Source of the DNA: Rhynochetos jubatus
Taxonomy: Eukaryota > Chordata > Aves > Eurypygiformes > Rhynochetidae
Direction of reading: 5' to 3'
Assembly (NCBI GenBank): GCA_027574665.1
Contig: CM050657.1
Location: forward strand, 22,980,700-23,044,699
Length of the DNA stretch: 64,000 nucleotides
Shown: positions 35,481 to 48,790 of the stretch, piece by piece
Layout of the letters: every line of letters starts with the position of its first letter
Numbering within the stretch: position 1 is the stretch's first letter
Made by a program: the position numbers and the translations under genes
Notes under the pieces: generated by a model
The model's input: the letters and a program-made list of their open reading frames with translations, nothing else
The model's database searches: none
What the model was told of the DNA's origin: nothing

Positions 35481-37900
35481 TAGAGTCTAATTGTCAAAGG
35501 AAGTGTCTAAAGAGTATCTGACAGATTTTTATTATTTTTTCTCTTAATTCAGCTTAAAAACTAAATCAACATCCAGATACAGCACAAGTTTTGTGTCTTG
35601 GGGTTGGTTTTTTTAATCTTTTATAAAGAACAAAATTAAATACACTGTTTTTCTTTTAAGTTTAAATCTCACCGGGAAATAAGTGCTAGCTGGTCTTAGC
35701 AAAACAATGCTATATTTGTGGAATACTAATTAAGAAGCCCCAACCCAAAACAATTCTCCCCTCTGTTTAAATAGAAGGTTGGTGCATATCGAACTCTGTC
35801 ATCAGCTATTACTCGAATTGAAATAGGTCAAGTCCCTGAACACCTGTAAATTAGCCTGGAAATTCCCTCAATTAATGAAACCTTGTCTGCCTGAATTTAT
35901 CCTGCCTTCCCCGTAACACTTGGACAATCATAGCTGTAGCATGTAAAATTAATCTCATTCTGTTACTTTCTGTGGAAGGGCATTTTGATTGCGCTCTGAC
36001 CCCTGAGAAAAAGGTTAATACTTCTTCATTCTCCTCCACATTTTGCTCAGCAGATGCCCAATGCCTGCAGTCCAAGCCGGCAGGCTTCCTTGAGTCAACA
36101 GCCACAGGGCCCGAAGAGCTGGACTCCATGGCTCGGACCTGAATTTGCTGTTCCTCACACTGCATGTCCTTAAAGCAAGATGCTTACACTGGTTTAAAGA
36201 GAGGCCAGTGTAAACCAGTATCTTTTTTTCTTGCTGTCACTGTATCAGCAAAGCAAGTATCATATTTCATTTACTTTGAAAATTTACTCTTTTTTAAAAA
36301 GTACTTCAGTTACTCAAAACTACCAGTTGTTCTGTCCCCTTCTAGCCTTTCTAACAGCTCGTGTGTAAGGCTTGTCCTGGAGTCCCACACTGTGCTGCAG
36401 GTGCCATCACCCCTGGGATTTATAGGCAAATCCTCCCAGGCAGATGTTTGCTTTTTCCAGAGTTTGCTCCAGGTTTTTTGTAAGGTTTAACTTTGCTGCT
36501 CTGGGCATGAGGAGTTGGGCCACTCCTGCCCTGGGAAGAGAATAACATGGGATGTGTTTCGAGTTACTATCAGGCAGGCTCTAGCCCAGAAGCACAGACG
36601 AGTGTTCACTCCACTTTGGGACGGCTCTAGCCTTGATCTCAGCGCAGCCTGTTAGCGAAGCACAGCCTTTGCCACTCACACTTACTGCGCAGGCCTAGTC
36701 AGAAAGGCAAAACGAGTTATTTCTGTTGTTGTTGCTAAGCTTTCATACAAAATATGTTACTGTCCATCACTGAAGAGCTTTGCAAAAGTAGAAGTAGGTG
36801 ATGCCTTTCTATCTGTGAGCATGGCAAAAGCACCATAAAGCTCCTTGGTACCTGCTCTGTCCCAAATGCATCCCCATCAGAACCACAGGAATGAAAAGAA
36901 CTAAGGAAGACAATTTTCCAGTGTTTAAGGTTTTCTCTCACAGACTACAGGCTTATTACTGACATGAATGCAAACAGTATGTTGTCATCACTATCAGTGA
37001 TGCTATTTGTAACTTATTCTTACACCATCAGAGATATGCACTGTAGAAACTGAGAATGAATTGAATACTCTTGATTAAATAAAATGCTGTCAGCTTCGAA
37101 TAACGACATAAGTGACACAACGATTGAAAACAAACAAAAAAGGTACTATCCAAGTTGCTGAGGTTTAGTGGTGGATTAAGTAAAGCACACACATAACACC
37201 CATTTCTGTGGTACTGTTTTTGACAGCATGGAAGAAGACGCTCATTTGTACTTACTGCCGATGTCCAAATCCCATAGCTAGGATAAAATAAAATCATATT
37301 AAAAAAAAAAACGTACAGGGACAGGAAAGGGCTTTCTGTTGAAATACTAGTCTAGGATCAGAAAAATCCCCCTTACTCTCAGCCTGTACAGAGTGCGCTT
37401 TCCCACCAGACAAGAGAAGTACACCTCTGTGTGCTCCCTTCCCTCATCCATACTGAGGTTGCATTGGCCCAGCCTGGCTCTGCCCCAGACTTAACAGGGA
37501 TTTTGGCCAAGACTTTCTGCCTGTCTCTCCGTCTGCAGCCACGAACGCCACGATGCTGCCCATTCTCCCCACCTTACCCCTTCACTTCCCACGTTCTTAC
37601 ATGGCAGGTAGTCTCTGTCTTTGTGCTCGCAGACTGCTTCTTCCAACATACTCCCAAAACGGAATTGTACCCTCAGGCCCTAATTCAATCATGTTCTGCC
37701 AAAAGCTGGTGTTGAAGATAACCGCTGCAGAAAATTATCAAAGTGCTCAGTCTTCAAGGGAGACTCAGTTCCCGTCACAAGAAAGAAACTTGTCCTTTCC
37801 TTTCTCTTCTAAATATTTGAAATGTTTTATTTTATCTAAGTGAACCTAGATTAAAAATGTGTTTATATATATAGATATGGGTATACACATATCTAGAGAT

Positions 37901-37945
37901 ATAATGGCCCTAAGGGCCATTATCTCAGCTCAGACTTGAGCTGAG
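37901..37945. repeat. Two adjacent hairpins
   Basis: The first is ATAATGGCCCT (37901-37911), a single A, then AGGGCCATTAT (37913-37923): an 11-bp near-perfect palindrome. It is followed with no gap by CTCAGCTCA (37924-37932), GACT, TGAGCTGAG (37937-37945): a 9-bp hairpin with a 4-nt loop. Both arms are perfect. Confidence 0.9.
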
Positions 37946-37989
37946 AACAAACCTGGAATGATTTAAGATGTTTCTGCTGGTCAGGACCC

Positions 37990-38260
37990 AGCTGACACAG
38001 ACAAAGTGTACTCGCATGACGTGAAACGAGTTGGTTTTAAGTCACCTTCACTGACCGGACGTGCCCCTAAATCTCTTTAATGGCGCAGGCAGATACGCAA
38101 TGAAGTTAAAAGAGCATATCTAATTTACATGCGTAATTATTTCAACCATATATGCAAATTAAGCCCTGAGGGCCAGCCCTTAAAGAGGCAGAAGCGAAGC
38201 AAAGCTGATGTAGAACCTCAGAGTAACGGGCAGTTTCATACTCAGGCGAGCATGGAGCTC
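37990..38260. promoter_or_regulatory. Candidate enhancer with CRE-like and octamer motifs
   Basis: A CRE-like TGACGTGA near 38019 and a perfect octamer ATGCAAAT (38152-38159, POU/Oct type) occur close together, with two TAATT-type homeodomain cores at 38121-38139. The block keeps several CpGs and has no repeat signature. It lies directly beside the hairpin pair. Confidence 0.3.
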
Positions 38261-39337
38261 AGCCCCGTGGCCAAGCAGAGGCCCTTATTGCAAAAACAAA
38301 GTCCGGTTATGGCACATTTAAACCCTGTGCAAGCCCAGGGACTGCTTAGGCTCACACAGAACGTCAGTGAACTCAGAGCTCACCTCCCGCCAGCCGGTTA
38401 CGGCAAGAGCCACCGGCGACGGGGCTGCAAGCAGAGCGCTCTTGCTGACCTTTACTGCAGAACGGCTCCTTCTCTGCGACAGAGCCAACTGCCGCAAGGA
38501 GAGCTTATCCCGGGCGGTGCTAGTTCCAGGCAGGCTGGGTCAGAACTGCAAAAATCCAAGAGTTTAAGAAACGTAGAGCATTCTCCTTAGGAACTGTCAC
38601 TCACTTGAGTTTCACCCTGCCCCATTCAGCTGCTGTTCCCATCTGCACCCTCTGTTGTTTTTTTTTTTTTGTTCATGTTCTGTAACTGAATTGGGAAGCA
38701 GAAAATTGTAGTTACTGAATAAACTACTGCCAAAAAAGATCTCTAAAGGATACCCTGAAGAGCAATGAGGATGATGTGTGTCAGGCAAAGAGCAACTTCC
38801 AGGCTAGAGAAAGTCAGTACGGTTTCCCACTGGTGTGGTTAGAAGCAAAGTCCCTCATGGCTCCCTGAGGAAGCTGTAACCCATACCTCATGGGGTTACA
38901 CACACCCCCACACTCCCCGTGGCCATTCTAAGGGCGCAATTAATTTAATTTTGCACTTAGTGGTTTCCATTCCTTCCACCCGCTTGTAGTTCCTGCCTTG
39001 TAGTAGATCTACTAATCACCAGTCAGGTCTGTTTCACATCCAAAATCTTGCCATTGAACACAGCATATCCTTAAGAAACTCTTGATCTGGAGACACAAAC
39101 GCCAATGTCCTTAGCAACGTTTCTCAGGGGTGAACTGCTTCCACTTGCTCCAAATGCATGTTTATGTTCTAATTTAAATTTATCTACCATTGGCTTCCAG
39201 CAATAGGTTTTCATTATGTCCTTACTTGCTGGTTTAAAGAAACCTTTACCATGAAGACAGTATCCATTGAACAACTCTCCCCTTTCCTGTTTTTGATAAG
39301 CTAAATACACTGAATTCTCATCTACACACACTTATCT

Positions 39338-39379
39338 CTAATTGCTGTCTTCACTGTGGAACTAATTGCTGTCTTCACT
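39338..39379 (+). repeat. Tandem duplication of an 18-bp unit, 24-bp period
   Basis: CTAATTGCTGTCTTCACT is present identically at 39338-39355 and 39362-39379, separated by GTGGAA. Perfect identity suggests a recent slippage or duplication event. Confidence 0.95.
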
Positions 39380-42300
39380 TGAATCTGAAATTGTAATCTT
39401 CCTTCCCTGTAGCCTTCTGAAAGACTCTTCTTACACAGCTTCCAGTTTCCATTTAGGTTTTTTTTCCCCCCATTTGAGTGCTGTCCTCTTAATTTCCTTT
39501 ATTTGGAAGAAAGATAGCCCTTCTGACCATCATTTCTGGTTGGGACTGCTCATGAGCTCTAGCATTTACATACTAGCTTCAACTCCAGGGTTCAAGCAAT
39601 GGTTTTCTTTCATAGCGAGGTCCAGACAGGACTGTTCTGTGTGATGCAACGTGTATTGGAAAAAGAGTCAACTGTAATTGCCCTGTGGTGTAAGCTACAA
39701 TGTCTCCTGCATGCATCACTGCAAGATGCTTACACTCCCAAATGCCAAAGTTTTAGTTGTGTTTCTGGCAGCCACCTTTCCATAAACATCTTGTACCAAG
39801 TTTTGCTTGTATCCTCCAAGTCTCATGAGCTCACATGTTTAATAGCCAGTGGATGTACTGGAAGAAAATCAGAGATGAGAGCAACCCTGGTGTATAGTCT
39901 CTAGTTCTTTAGTACTTGGGACGTCTCTCCTGCGTGAGATGCAGTGCAACACAGATCCCTGAGCCAGTGAAAGCTCAAGCAGGAAAGAAACTCATGGTGA
40001 AGTTCTGTGGTGACTCCTCAGCCTTGGTTTAACTGCACTGCCCTCGGGCTGCGTGGGAACAAATCAGCTCATTCTCCCGGCAGATCTCACTACCTCTACG
40101 ACAGTGCCTAACTAGCACCCGTGTCCAGGCGTGAGCTCGCTCCCACCCAGCCACCAGCACAAGCGCCTCTGTCTGCCGATCCAGCGCAGCAGGCTTGGAC
40201 CTGGATCCCTCCATGGGCACAGACAGACCCGCAGCATCATAGTCTGTGAGGTCACACTTGTCCCACAGGCAGCGGGTGCAGCTCCTACCCAGAATTAAAT
40301 TGATTTGTGCCATTTTTATGAACTCTCAGTGACTGATGGGATCTGCTACAGGGCTCCTACATCTAGAGCACCTGGCACCGAGAGACAGGCAGCAGGTACA
40401 CGAAGGGCTGACATGATCAATATCAAATGAGCTCTAAAAAACCCACTTCGTATAGAAACTGTCTTGAAAAGGTAGGATTTTTTTATGGCTGGGACTCTCG
40501 CTTCAGACTATGTTTTCACTTATTTCACTGTGATGCCTGAAATTTGGTTATTAGGAGCATTCAGCTTATCAGTTAAATGGATTTTTGAGCAGCTCTTCAT
40601 CATCTCCCTTCAATATTGTCAGGTTTTGAGGGAAGATGTTTATAAGCCATTATATAGAGACATCTTTTATGTGTGCTACAGAGCTTTCTCCAAGATCTTT
40701 ACACTCACACTCCAACATATAATCAGCTTTTACAGCTATATTAAAGTTGGTTGGTTTTCACAGTGGAAATGCCTGGTATATCCTTAACTACACCATTGCT
40801 CAATACCAGGATAGAGGAATACACTTAATAAAATACATACAACATTTTATCATGAAAACTGTAATTATTTTCAACAGAACAACGGCTTCCAACCAGAAAA
40901 GCTGACCTGACGGTTCTTCTCTGGGTAAATGTTGAAACCAGCACTTACACATTGCAAAATAGAATCTCTCCTCTGATGGGACAAATTATAAAAACTAATG
41001 CTTACACTGTAAATAGCTTTAAATGCCATATAAAGTGGGTGTAAATTAGGGTACCATTAGAGCTACACTCATTTACACCAGGCCGCTAACTAGCCTATAA
41101 CCCTGTGTAACTCTACTATTAATTGCTAGTGCTCTTTTAGTGAATGGTCTATTGTTAGTTCTCAGCAGGCATTCTGTGTTACGGAAGGGCTTGCCTCACA
41201 TTCACCTGATGTGCTGAGCCTTACGGCACATCCTCTAACTTCCCAGCAAAGGAAACCAGAAGTTTTAAGTGTTGCTTCTTATTATAGCTTAACATACATT
41301 TCCTTTGTGGAAAAAGAAGGAAGAATGGCAGTAGTTTAATAATACAGAGCCTTTTACTAATCTTTGCAAGCAGATCTTTGGGACTTTTGCTGCCATCACA
41401 CAGCGCAATCACTTCATACAAATCAGAAACTGCCACGGGGTATCCTGATAAAGTTCAGTACATAAATCAGCCAGGACTGGGCATGCTACATCCATCTTTC
41501 TGGTTGGTACTTTATTTTGATAACGACTGTATTTGTGTTCCTTCAGATAATATTTGTCTAACACTAACATAACTGATCTAATTTGAGAATCAAATTTAAC
41601 ACGTTTAAATCTGTACCTAAACTCCGTATGTTGTGTGTGTTCTGCCGGTATTAACCTAACTGAATGCCATTAATGCATCTCGTGTGCTACTTCCTACTCG
41701 TATTAAAGGAACTTTGTTGCAGAAGTTCTGCAGCCAATTCACTACGCGCGTGAAGTCAGCAGAACAACTCATTTCCTACTATAATAAGACTCCAGTCTCT
41801 GTTTGGGATGGTTGGTTGCCGGCAGAAATGGCTTTCTTAGGAATGGAAGCACACAATTGCCTTTCTTAGCTGAACTATTATTCATTGTCAATCCAATGAC
41901 CTTGCCGTTTGTTTTTTCAGCATTGATCTGGAGGTTTCTTTTTCATTGAAAAGGACACATTGCCTTCGCTTCTCCCTCCCCTCAGGTAATTGTTTCTTTA
42001 AATTATCTAATACTAACTTTCACAATGGCTTCTTGACTCACACTTGTACCTTTCCCTTATTTCTCCCGTGTTTGTGTATTGGCCAGCTCCTCAACCAGCA
42101 CTACGACACTGACCTGACTCCCTCAACTCCAACAAACTCGCTCCAAATTGTGTCAAAGTTTAGCATATGTTCCCCAAAATTATCAGGTACCCATCTTCTG
42201 GAACTCAGGTCTAATTCAAGGCCCTGAATCTTAGAACATGAAAAATAATAGTCCAAAGCTGCTGCACATACATTAATAGTAATTAGGAAGGTTCATGTGG

Positions 42301-44796
42301 TAACAACCAACATGGTCTTGTCAGAAAGACACACACATTCCAATAGTCCAAAACTTGTCAAGAACTTGCAGAACTTGCCTTTCTTACTACAGATCTTTTC
42401 TTTTCCCCACACCTCTATTATTTGGCCTAATAAAAAAATTTCAGGTCTCCCTGCCAACCTTTTCCATAATTAGTAATTGTGAGCCAGTTGATGTTATCCT
42501 TGGACATTCTGGTGAGACTTGGGATGTAAAGCCATAAATTAGGTCACCTGCCCTCAGAAGACTCTCCATTTCCTTTCTGTATTTTTATTTCACTTCTACA
42601 AATACCCTCACTACAGAGAAGGAAGAAAAATAATCTCGTACTCAGAACTCATAAAATTCAGGTTAAAAAAAGGGGGAAGGGATAAAGGAATATTTGTGCA
42701 TTTGAAGCATCTGTGCTTTCTGGGGCACCCATCAGTGAGAGGATTCCATGAGCTGTGTTTATTTTCCAGGACATCAATTTAATTTCTCTGTTTGAGTCCA
42801 CTGGGTTTTCACCTGCGGTTCCTTCTCTTCTTTCAGGGTTAACTGAAGTGGTGTTTTTCTACAGCTTAGGAATAGATAATAATTTTCAAACACCTATCAC
42901 TAGATGAAAGTAGAAATCAGAGCAGTCATTTTGCTATAGTAGACGTTTGTTTTCTTTTATAGCTTTCCTGACTGCTCCAGGGTAAAACGATCAGAAGTTT
43001 TGTAGTCTTGATTTTCATTGATAATTCCACCGTAAGTTCTCTGACAGTCCTCTGCTATTGCACTTATCTGCACACCTGAGCAATGAAACCCCCTCCCCTC
43101 TGAAGTATCCAATTCAGTCCTGGCAGAAACAGAACAATTCCCTCAGACACTAGTGCATATTATACCTAGTAATACCATGATATGACCCGAGACTACATTT
43201 TCTCCTTCACCACACTCAAACAGCTCTAAGAATATGGCAAGGCACTAGATCTTGTTACGAACTCATTCATACTGAGCCTTCGTTTCTTTCATTCTTCAAC
43301 CTCTTCAGGACAATAAAGGATTGTTTTCCTGCCTTACTCAAAGTTTTAGCTCTTTTTATAGTTTTAGTTTTAATTTAAGGAGGATGCATCGCGCTACATA
43401 CATCTTCTTTTGACTTGCTGTCTGTGTGGAGGAAATGCAGCCAAGACTGTTGAAAAGAATCAGCTAAATATCCTGAATACACACTCACCTCTACCTCCTC
43501 CCACACACGGAACACGCACCAGTGCTAGCTACTGAGACACACAATGGGAAATGGTATTTCACAAATCATGTTTTCCCAGACCCCCATGAGCTTGTTATGC
43601 CTGCCCTAAGTGTACTGAACATGCTCAGACCTCCCAGTGGTGTCTCTGAAGCCAAGGCAGTGGGGGTATCCACAGTCAGAGAGAACAACAGAGGAGTGGC
43701 AACTAACTCTGCTTAAAAATACAAAAGCAAGTATTTCTCTAACTCTGCTAAACAACATCTCTGATTTAGCACTAACTTTAACAGAATCAGAAACAGTCAT
43801 CTCGGAAATACACAGGTTTGCCTCAGTAAAAGTGACAGCAACCTTTATTTAGCCCTTACCTGAAAGGACTAAAAGAATCTCCCTGAGATCAAGAAATAAT
43901 TCACAGATGGACAGGGTCAAAGTACTTTAAAACAATGCAGATTGCAGAACTTTATTTTTACTGACAAATTCTGTCCTGAAACCAGTCTTGATCCTAATGC
44001 CACTGCAAAAAAATCATCCCTCAGTATTAAAAAAAACCAACCAAACATAAAATTCCCTCTCCATAAGAAGTTTGATGCAAGTGCTTCAGTGTAACAGAAT
44101 TACTGATACAAGAGACTTCGGCTTACTATCGTTAAGAATGAATTCGAATAAACTGTGAATCCCAAAGCTGCAGTTAATAGAAGCATAAAGAGAAAATTGG
44201 CAGGTAGCGGTTAGACAGTGGGCCGAACGGCTGCCATTGACAATGCCTATAAATAGATTTTTCAAAGACAAACACATTTTATTGCATACAAACATAATGC
44301 ATTTTTCCACTTTAGGCTGGTAAGAGATTCTAATTTTTTAAGAAACATGGAGAACAACCACCTTACAAGTTTGTCACAAGAGCTGATTCAGTCACTGCAT
44401 TTTTATTCAACGTCCCATACCTTTCTCATGCCTGTTTGTCTTTGACGGAGAACAACACACTCCTGATGTGATGTTCTAACTCCGCCTTAGACACGCACAC
44501 CACAAAACCAGATGCGTAAGCACTTCTAAAAGTAAATCTTAAGTGTGTCATGTGACGTAGAATGTGAGTGTGAACAGGGGTTGTTCATTTAGTGCGACTC
44601 CTGTATAATGCTCAGTCTCCAACTTGGCTTTGGCAAAGCAGCAGCCATCGCTGCTGGCGGTGCCTGAGAACAGAGGGTAAGTAGTGCTCTTAGCAGCCTT
44701 GTTCGTTAAAGCTCCAGAAGCAGGACAACTGTAGAACACTTCTCAAAACCGCCTGGCATTGGTCAAACTTCTTTCCAGTGAGGTCAACAGTAGTTT

Positions 44797-44882
44797 TCAT
44801 AGAATCTTTTAGGTTGGAAAAGACCTTTAAGATGATCAAGTCCAACTGTCAATACTGCTAATACCACCACTAAACTGATGGG
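44797..44882 (-). mobile_element. CR1 LINE 3'-end fragment
   Basis: The plus strand reads TTCATAGAATCTTTTAGG, TTGGAAAAGACCTTTAAGA, TGATCAAGTCCAACTGTCAA, then ACCACCACTAAACTGATG. This is the reverse complement of a CR1 3' end including the ATTCTATGA-type terminus. It closely resembles bird CR1 subfamilies and is heavily 5' truncated. Confidence 0.85.
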
Positions 44883-46699
44883 GGAAAAGAAACAATGACA
44901 TATTATTAAAAATTAAGTTAAAAAGGAGAAAGTGGGACTGGCATGAAGGACAAAGCAAGGATATGAAGCAGATCTCTTCAGCAACCTTTTTGTTGGTGCT
45001 GGTTTGCCAACAAATATGTTGACTTAGTGAACTTTGGAGGAGTTTTTGTTTATTCATTTTTACCTTTCAGAAATCAACAGCTTTCAGCCTTCAAGTCTGA
45101 GCTGAATTCAAAGGCTTCAGGACACAAGCAATAAAAATGCCACAGAGAAAAGAAAGTAATAGTGTGTTGTAAGGCTAAACACACCATGCAGACAGATATA
45201 ATTACTCATGTTTCAATATATGACCAATCTTAGAACAGCAATATTAAAAGAAAGATCCAATGAGTGAATGTCACTGAAATATCCCTGTAGTTACACTTCT
45301 GTGCCAAGCAAAGCCCGAAACCAAAGGGCCAGATGCTTGTTTGGAAGTGACATTGTAAGCAGTTTAAGGTCAGCCGCGCCTGCCTTCTCCTGTGCTGTAC
45401 TGATTGTAAGAAATCTACACCATACCTCAGGCTTGCAGCAAAACCACAATCCAGGCAATAATCCTGTAGGTTTCCATTACAAAAAGGACTATTAGCATTA
45501 ATGTTTTCGGAGGTCACTTTGTTTAAACGTTGTTTTGCTTCAGTGTGAGCTCCTGTTGTTCCAGTGGTGGGAATGATGACTATTCTGAAATGATGAAAGC
45601 CACGATGAAGTGCTAAAAACCACCCACAGTAAGATGTGGCCAGCCATCTGAGCTTGGCGACTAACTTTTCATCTGAACAGCTGACTTCACAGTCTGGTTG
45701 TCTGTATTTGACTCAATGAAATGACTGTTCTGAAGCCCATTGCAATCAAGATCTCCATGAAACTATACTCGGGTTTGGATCAGACTCTTTCTTAGCAAGC
45801 CACAGCATGACTGGATAGAAAGACAGCTTTATCTGGCTGCTTATTAGAGAATCTACATCCAGGTACACAAAAAAGCTATGAGCAGCTCTATCCCTTGTCT
45901 CCAGGGAAATCACTTTTCATTTTAGGTGTGTTGATGGATCATAGGGCAACAGCCATGGCACACAGGATGAGCTATTAGTGAGTTTGTCCCATAAGTTATC
46001 TGCACTTGAGATAGAGAGCAAAAAAGTTTCATTTGCCTTAAAGGCAGAAATGTTCCACCAGAGTGGAATGATTGACTGACCTTGGAGCACTAAGGCTGAT
46101 CATTTGGCACTAGTGTAAATGAAATATTCATCATTACCCAGGATTTTTGACTGCCCTAGAAAAACCAAGTATTAATACGGTTTAATACAGCACAGCTGAA
46201 AATCCAGAATGCAATAAAACTTTCATATCATGCTAGCTCAGGGACTTGTGTTATTCATTCAAAGAGTAGGATATTCTCCCTCTCTATTTCAAGTCATTCT
46301 TTCTAGACCTGAAACAATATGGTAATTCATTCGAGTGCCTTTCACCATGCTTTCAATATACGGACTCACAGGTATTCTTAGTCTTTCTTAAACTATTAAA
46401 CTTTTGTCTGCATCTTACCACAAATTCTGAACACAGGGTCCTTGGATTATTTCCCCAAGAAATCCTCGGATGCACGCTGTATAAGTACAAATCTGTGAGG
46501 AACTTATGGCACTAAGGAACTCCAGAGTAAAAGCTGAGACAGAAAAAGGGATCCTTTACTGATGCAGGTGATGGTGACCTTTAGAGCCTCAGAGCTGATA
46601 AACAGCCCATGTCTATGACACAATCTTTATAGAGGAGACCTGGAAAGGTCACTAATCAAAGACAAGATTTCATATTTTCCCTAACCTGGAATTGGAATG

Positions 46700-46910
46700 C
46701 CACTTGTAGAAAAGAAATAAAAGTCTACCTTGGAATAGAGTAAAATATGAATTAGCCACAGGGGATTCACATTTTCTAATTAAATGCCGATTAAAATCAA
46801 TTAAGAAGCTATAGCAGTTCTACACTAACGAAGGAAGTCATATTATTACCTCTGCATTAAGTACTGTATCATCCACTAATTCCATTTAATCACAGTGAAT
46901 TTTTTTTGTT
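46700..46910. promoter_or_regulatory. AT-rich homeodomain-motif cluster
   Basis: ATTAGCC, TCTAATTAAATG, CGATTAAAATCAATTAAG, ACTAATTCC and TTTAATCAC lie within 200 bp, without repeat or coding character. It is a possible developmental enhancer, judged by motif density only. Confidence 0.22.
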
Positions 46911-48213
46911 AATACAAGGACCTGGACTTATATTGCAGCAGATTTGAACAATGAATTATACAGGTTCAGTGTTTCCCAGCCAAAGTTAACACGTTTTTCC
47001 ATATACTACACATGGTGGTGACTCTAAATGCGATCTAGTGAAAATTGTAAGAGTTGTCACCTCCATTTTTTAATTTCTTCATGTTTCAATAGTGCTTTTG
47101 AACTCTACGGATTGCTAGTAGTAAATTACCCTTGTCCTGTTGAAATGGAGGTAGAATTACAAACTGTTGGGACACAAGATTTATAAAATCTGTCTACTAT
47201 GTCTTAAGGCTCGAGTAACAAACAAGAAAAAGGACAAAGGTGAAGCCAACATGTAATCTAGTAAGAGACCAGAAACAAGTACATTAAAATGTTATGGGAG
47301 GAGACAAAAGGACCCAAACGCCTTCATGGCCATATAAAGCAAATCATCTTGTGGCCTGGGTAGCACAGACCCAACTTCAAACAGGAGTAGGAAAGACATT
47401 CCTTCAAGAATTCTCCAGGTCATGTTAACCTCAGAGGAGGTTCAAATAGCTAATTACGCCCCTCATAAGCAACTGAAAGGCTGCAGAAGTTAAAGAGGAC
47501 TTTTCATATTCAGTATTAACTTTGATAACATGCCTTGTTTTTCTACTTGGTGACTTGGCCCCATTATGCAAATCTATGTTCCCTTAGCAAGCAATAAAGC
47601 TCATTCTCTAGTAACTTGTAGATAGCAAAGCACCGCTCTGCTCCTTCAGGCAAAGGCGAATTCATTACTCAATGGGGCACTGGCAAATTCCTGGAGCAAA
47701 TTTGACTGGATATGGGGCTGGGAGGTTTCTGAATGTTTGGAGGAGCCTGTCCCAGAGCTGCGCAAGTTGGTAGGAGTTTAACGCACTTTTGCCGTTTTGT
47801 GGAGTCTCTTCATCACTGGGAAGAGTAAGGTGAGGACCTGAAACTCAGAGCTCAGGCTTCACATTTCCCTTCTTGGTTTGTTTCTGGTATCTGGCTTGTA
47901 ACTGTTTCTCATTAGAATCACTTGTACAAAACCTATCTGGCTTGTTTAAGCAGCTATACACCATGCATGTTAGTGCTTTCTTAGGCAACGGAGTTTGCAA
48001 ATAATGCAGAGCCCTGCGTAGCCAGGGCACTTGTTAAAGAGGCATTTACTAGTGCATCTATCAGAGCTAAATTACAAGCTTTTCACTCTTACCGGACACT
48101 AGTTTTAAAACGCTTTACAGTGATTATAGTGCTAGGCTGTACAGTGCTGACAATTCATTCATGGTTGCCATTGTAATAATTTTTAATGCTATTTCCATAC
48201 TTCACCAAGCTTT

Positions 48214-48231
48214 CCCCCCCCCCCCCCCCCC
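48214..48231 (+). repeat. C18 homopolymer
   Basis: Eighteen C residues flanked by TTT and AAG. The minus strand is a G-run with quadruplex potential. Confidence 0.9.
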
Positions 48232-48684
48232 AAGAAGTGCAGTCTCTTTGTAAGACATGCTTCTTTGCTCTGTAATTGCAGAGAGCTGGAACAGAGAGTA
48301 TCCACAACTATGTTTAGAAGAAGTCTTACTGAAACTAGAGTGGGAAAGGGAACAAATATTGTTTTCCAGACTGGCAGTGCTTACCGTGTGAGCAAAACAC
48401 CATGCTAATACTTGAGAGAGAACACGTATGATTGCTGTGCTGCTGCAAAGCATTCCAGCAATATTAAAAGACGTAACTTTTCTTGGAACTTGGGACCATG
48501 CTGGATCCAACCCAGGTCATCTCACAGCCCATCTCAAGCCATTCACGCAGGGACACCAGGAACTGCAGAGGGAGGTCTGAGAAACTAAGTGCTTATATTG
48601 ATCACTATTTTAGGACATAAAGTCTTCAGTGCAAAGCCAGGTTTTCTGGCAGGTAAAGAAATACTACACTTTCTCTCCCGTTTA

Positions 48685-48790
48685 AGTGGAGCATGGTGAT
48701 GCAGAGGGGATAAGCAACTCATCCAATGACTTGTGGTGACTCAGGGAGCTGAGCATGGGATAAATCTGACAACATGACTCCTACCACCTT
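48685..48790 (-). mobile_element. MIR-like SINE fragment
   Basis: The plus strand has GCAGAGGGGATAAGCAACTC, CCAATGACTTGTGG, then GGAGCTGAGCATGGGATAAATC and ACATGACTCC. This order resembles antisense MIR, but divergence is high. Confidence 0.4.

Larger units (their letters stand above)
34166..44796. other. Intergenic region without recognised genes
   Basis: Contents are hairpins at 37901-37945, a motif cluster at 37930-38250, a short duplication at 39338-39379 and an inverted repeat GGTGTAAAT/ATTTACACC around 41037-41085. The 153-codon plus-strand ORF at 38129-38590 does begin with ATG. It has no family resemblance and a poor initiation context (T at -3). No gene is assigned. Confidence 0.6.

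Noticed and set aside
36188-36219. 9-bp inverted repeat ACTGGTTTA / TAAACCAGT
   Set aside because: Short arms and no supporting context. Not more than expected by chance in a window this long.
38129-38590. 153-codon plus-strand ORF starting with ATG
   Set aside because: Poor initiation context, no homologous family recognised, and it overlaps a likely regulatory block. Left unassigned.
39071-39331. 86-codon minus-strand ORF with somewhat protein-like composition
   Set aside because: No recognisable motif, no splice-site support, and it ends next to a short tandem duplication. Judged chance.
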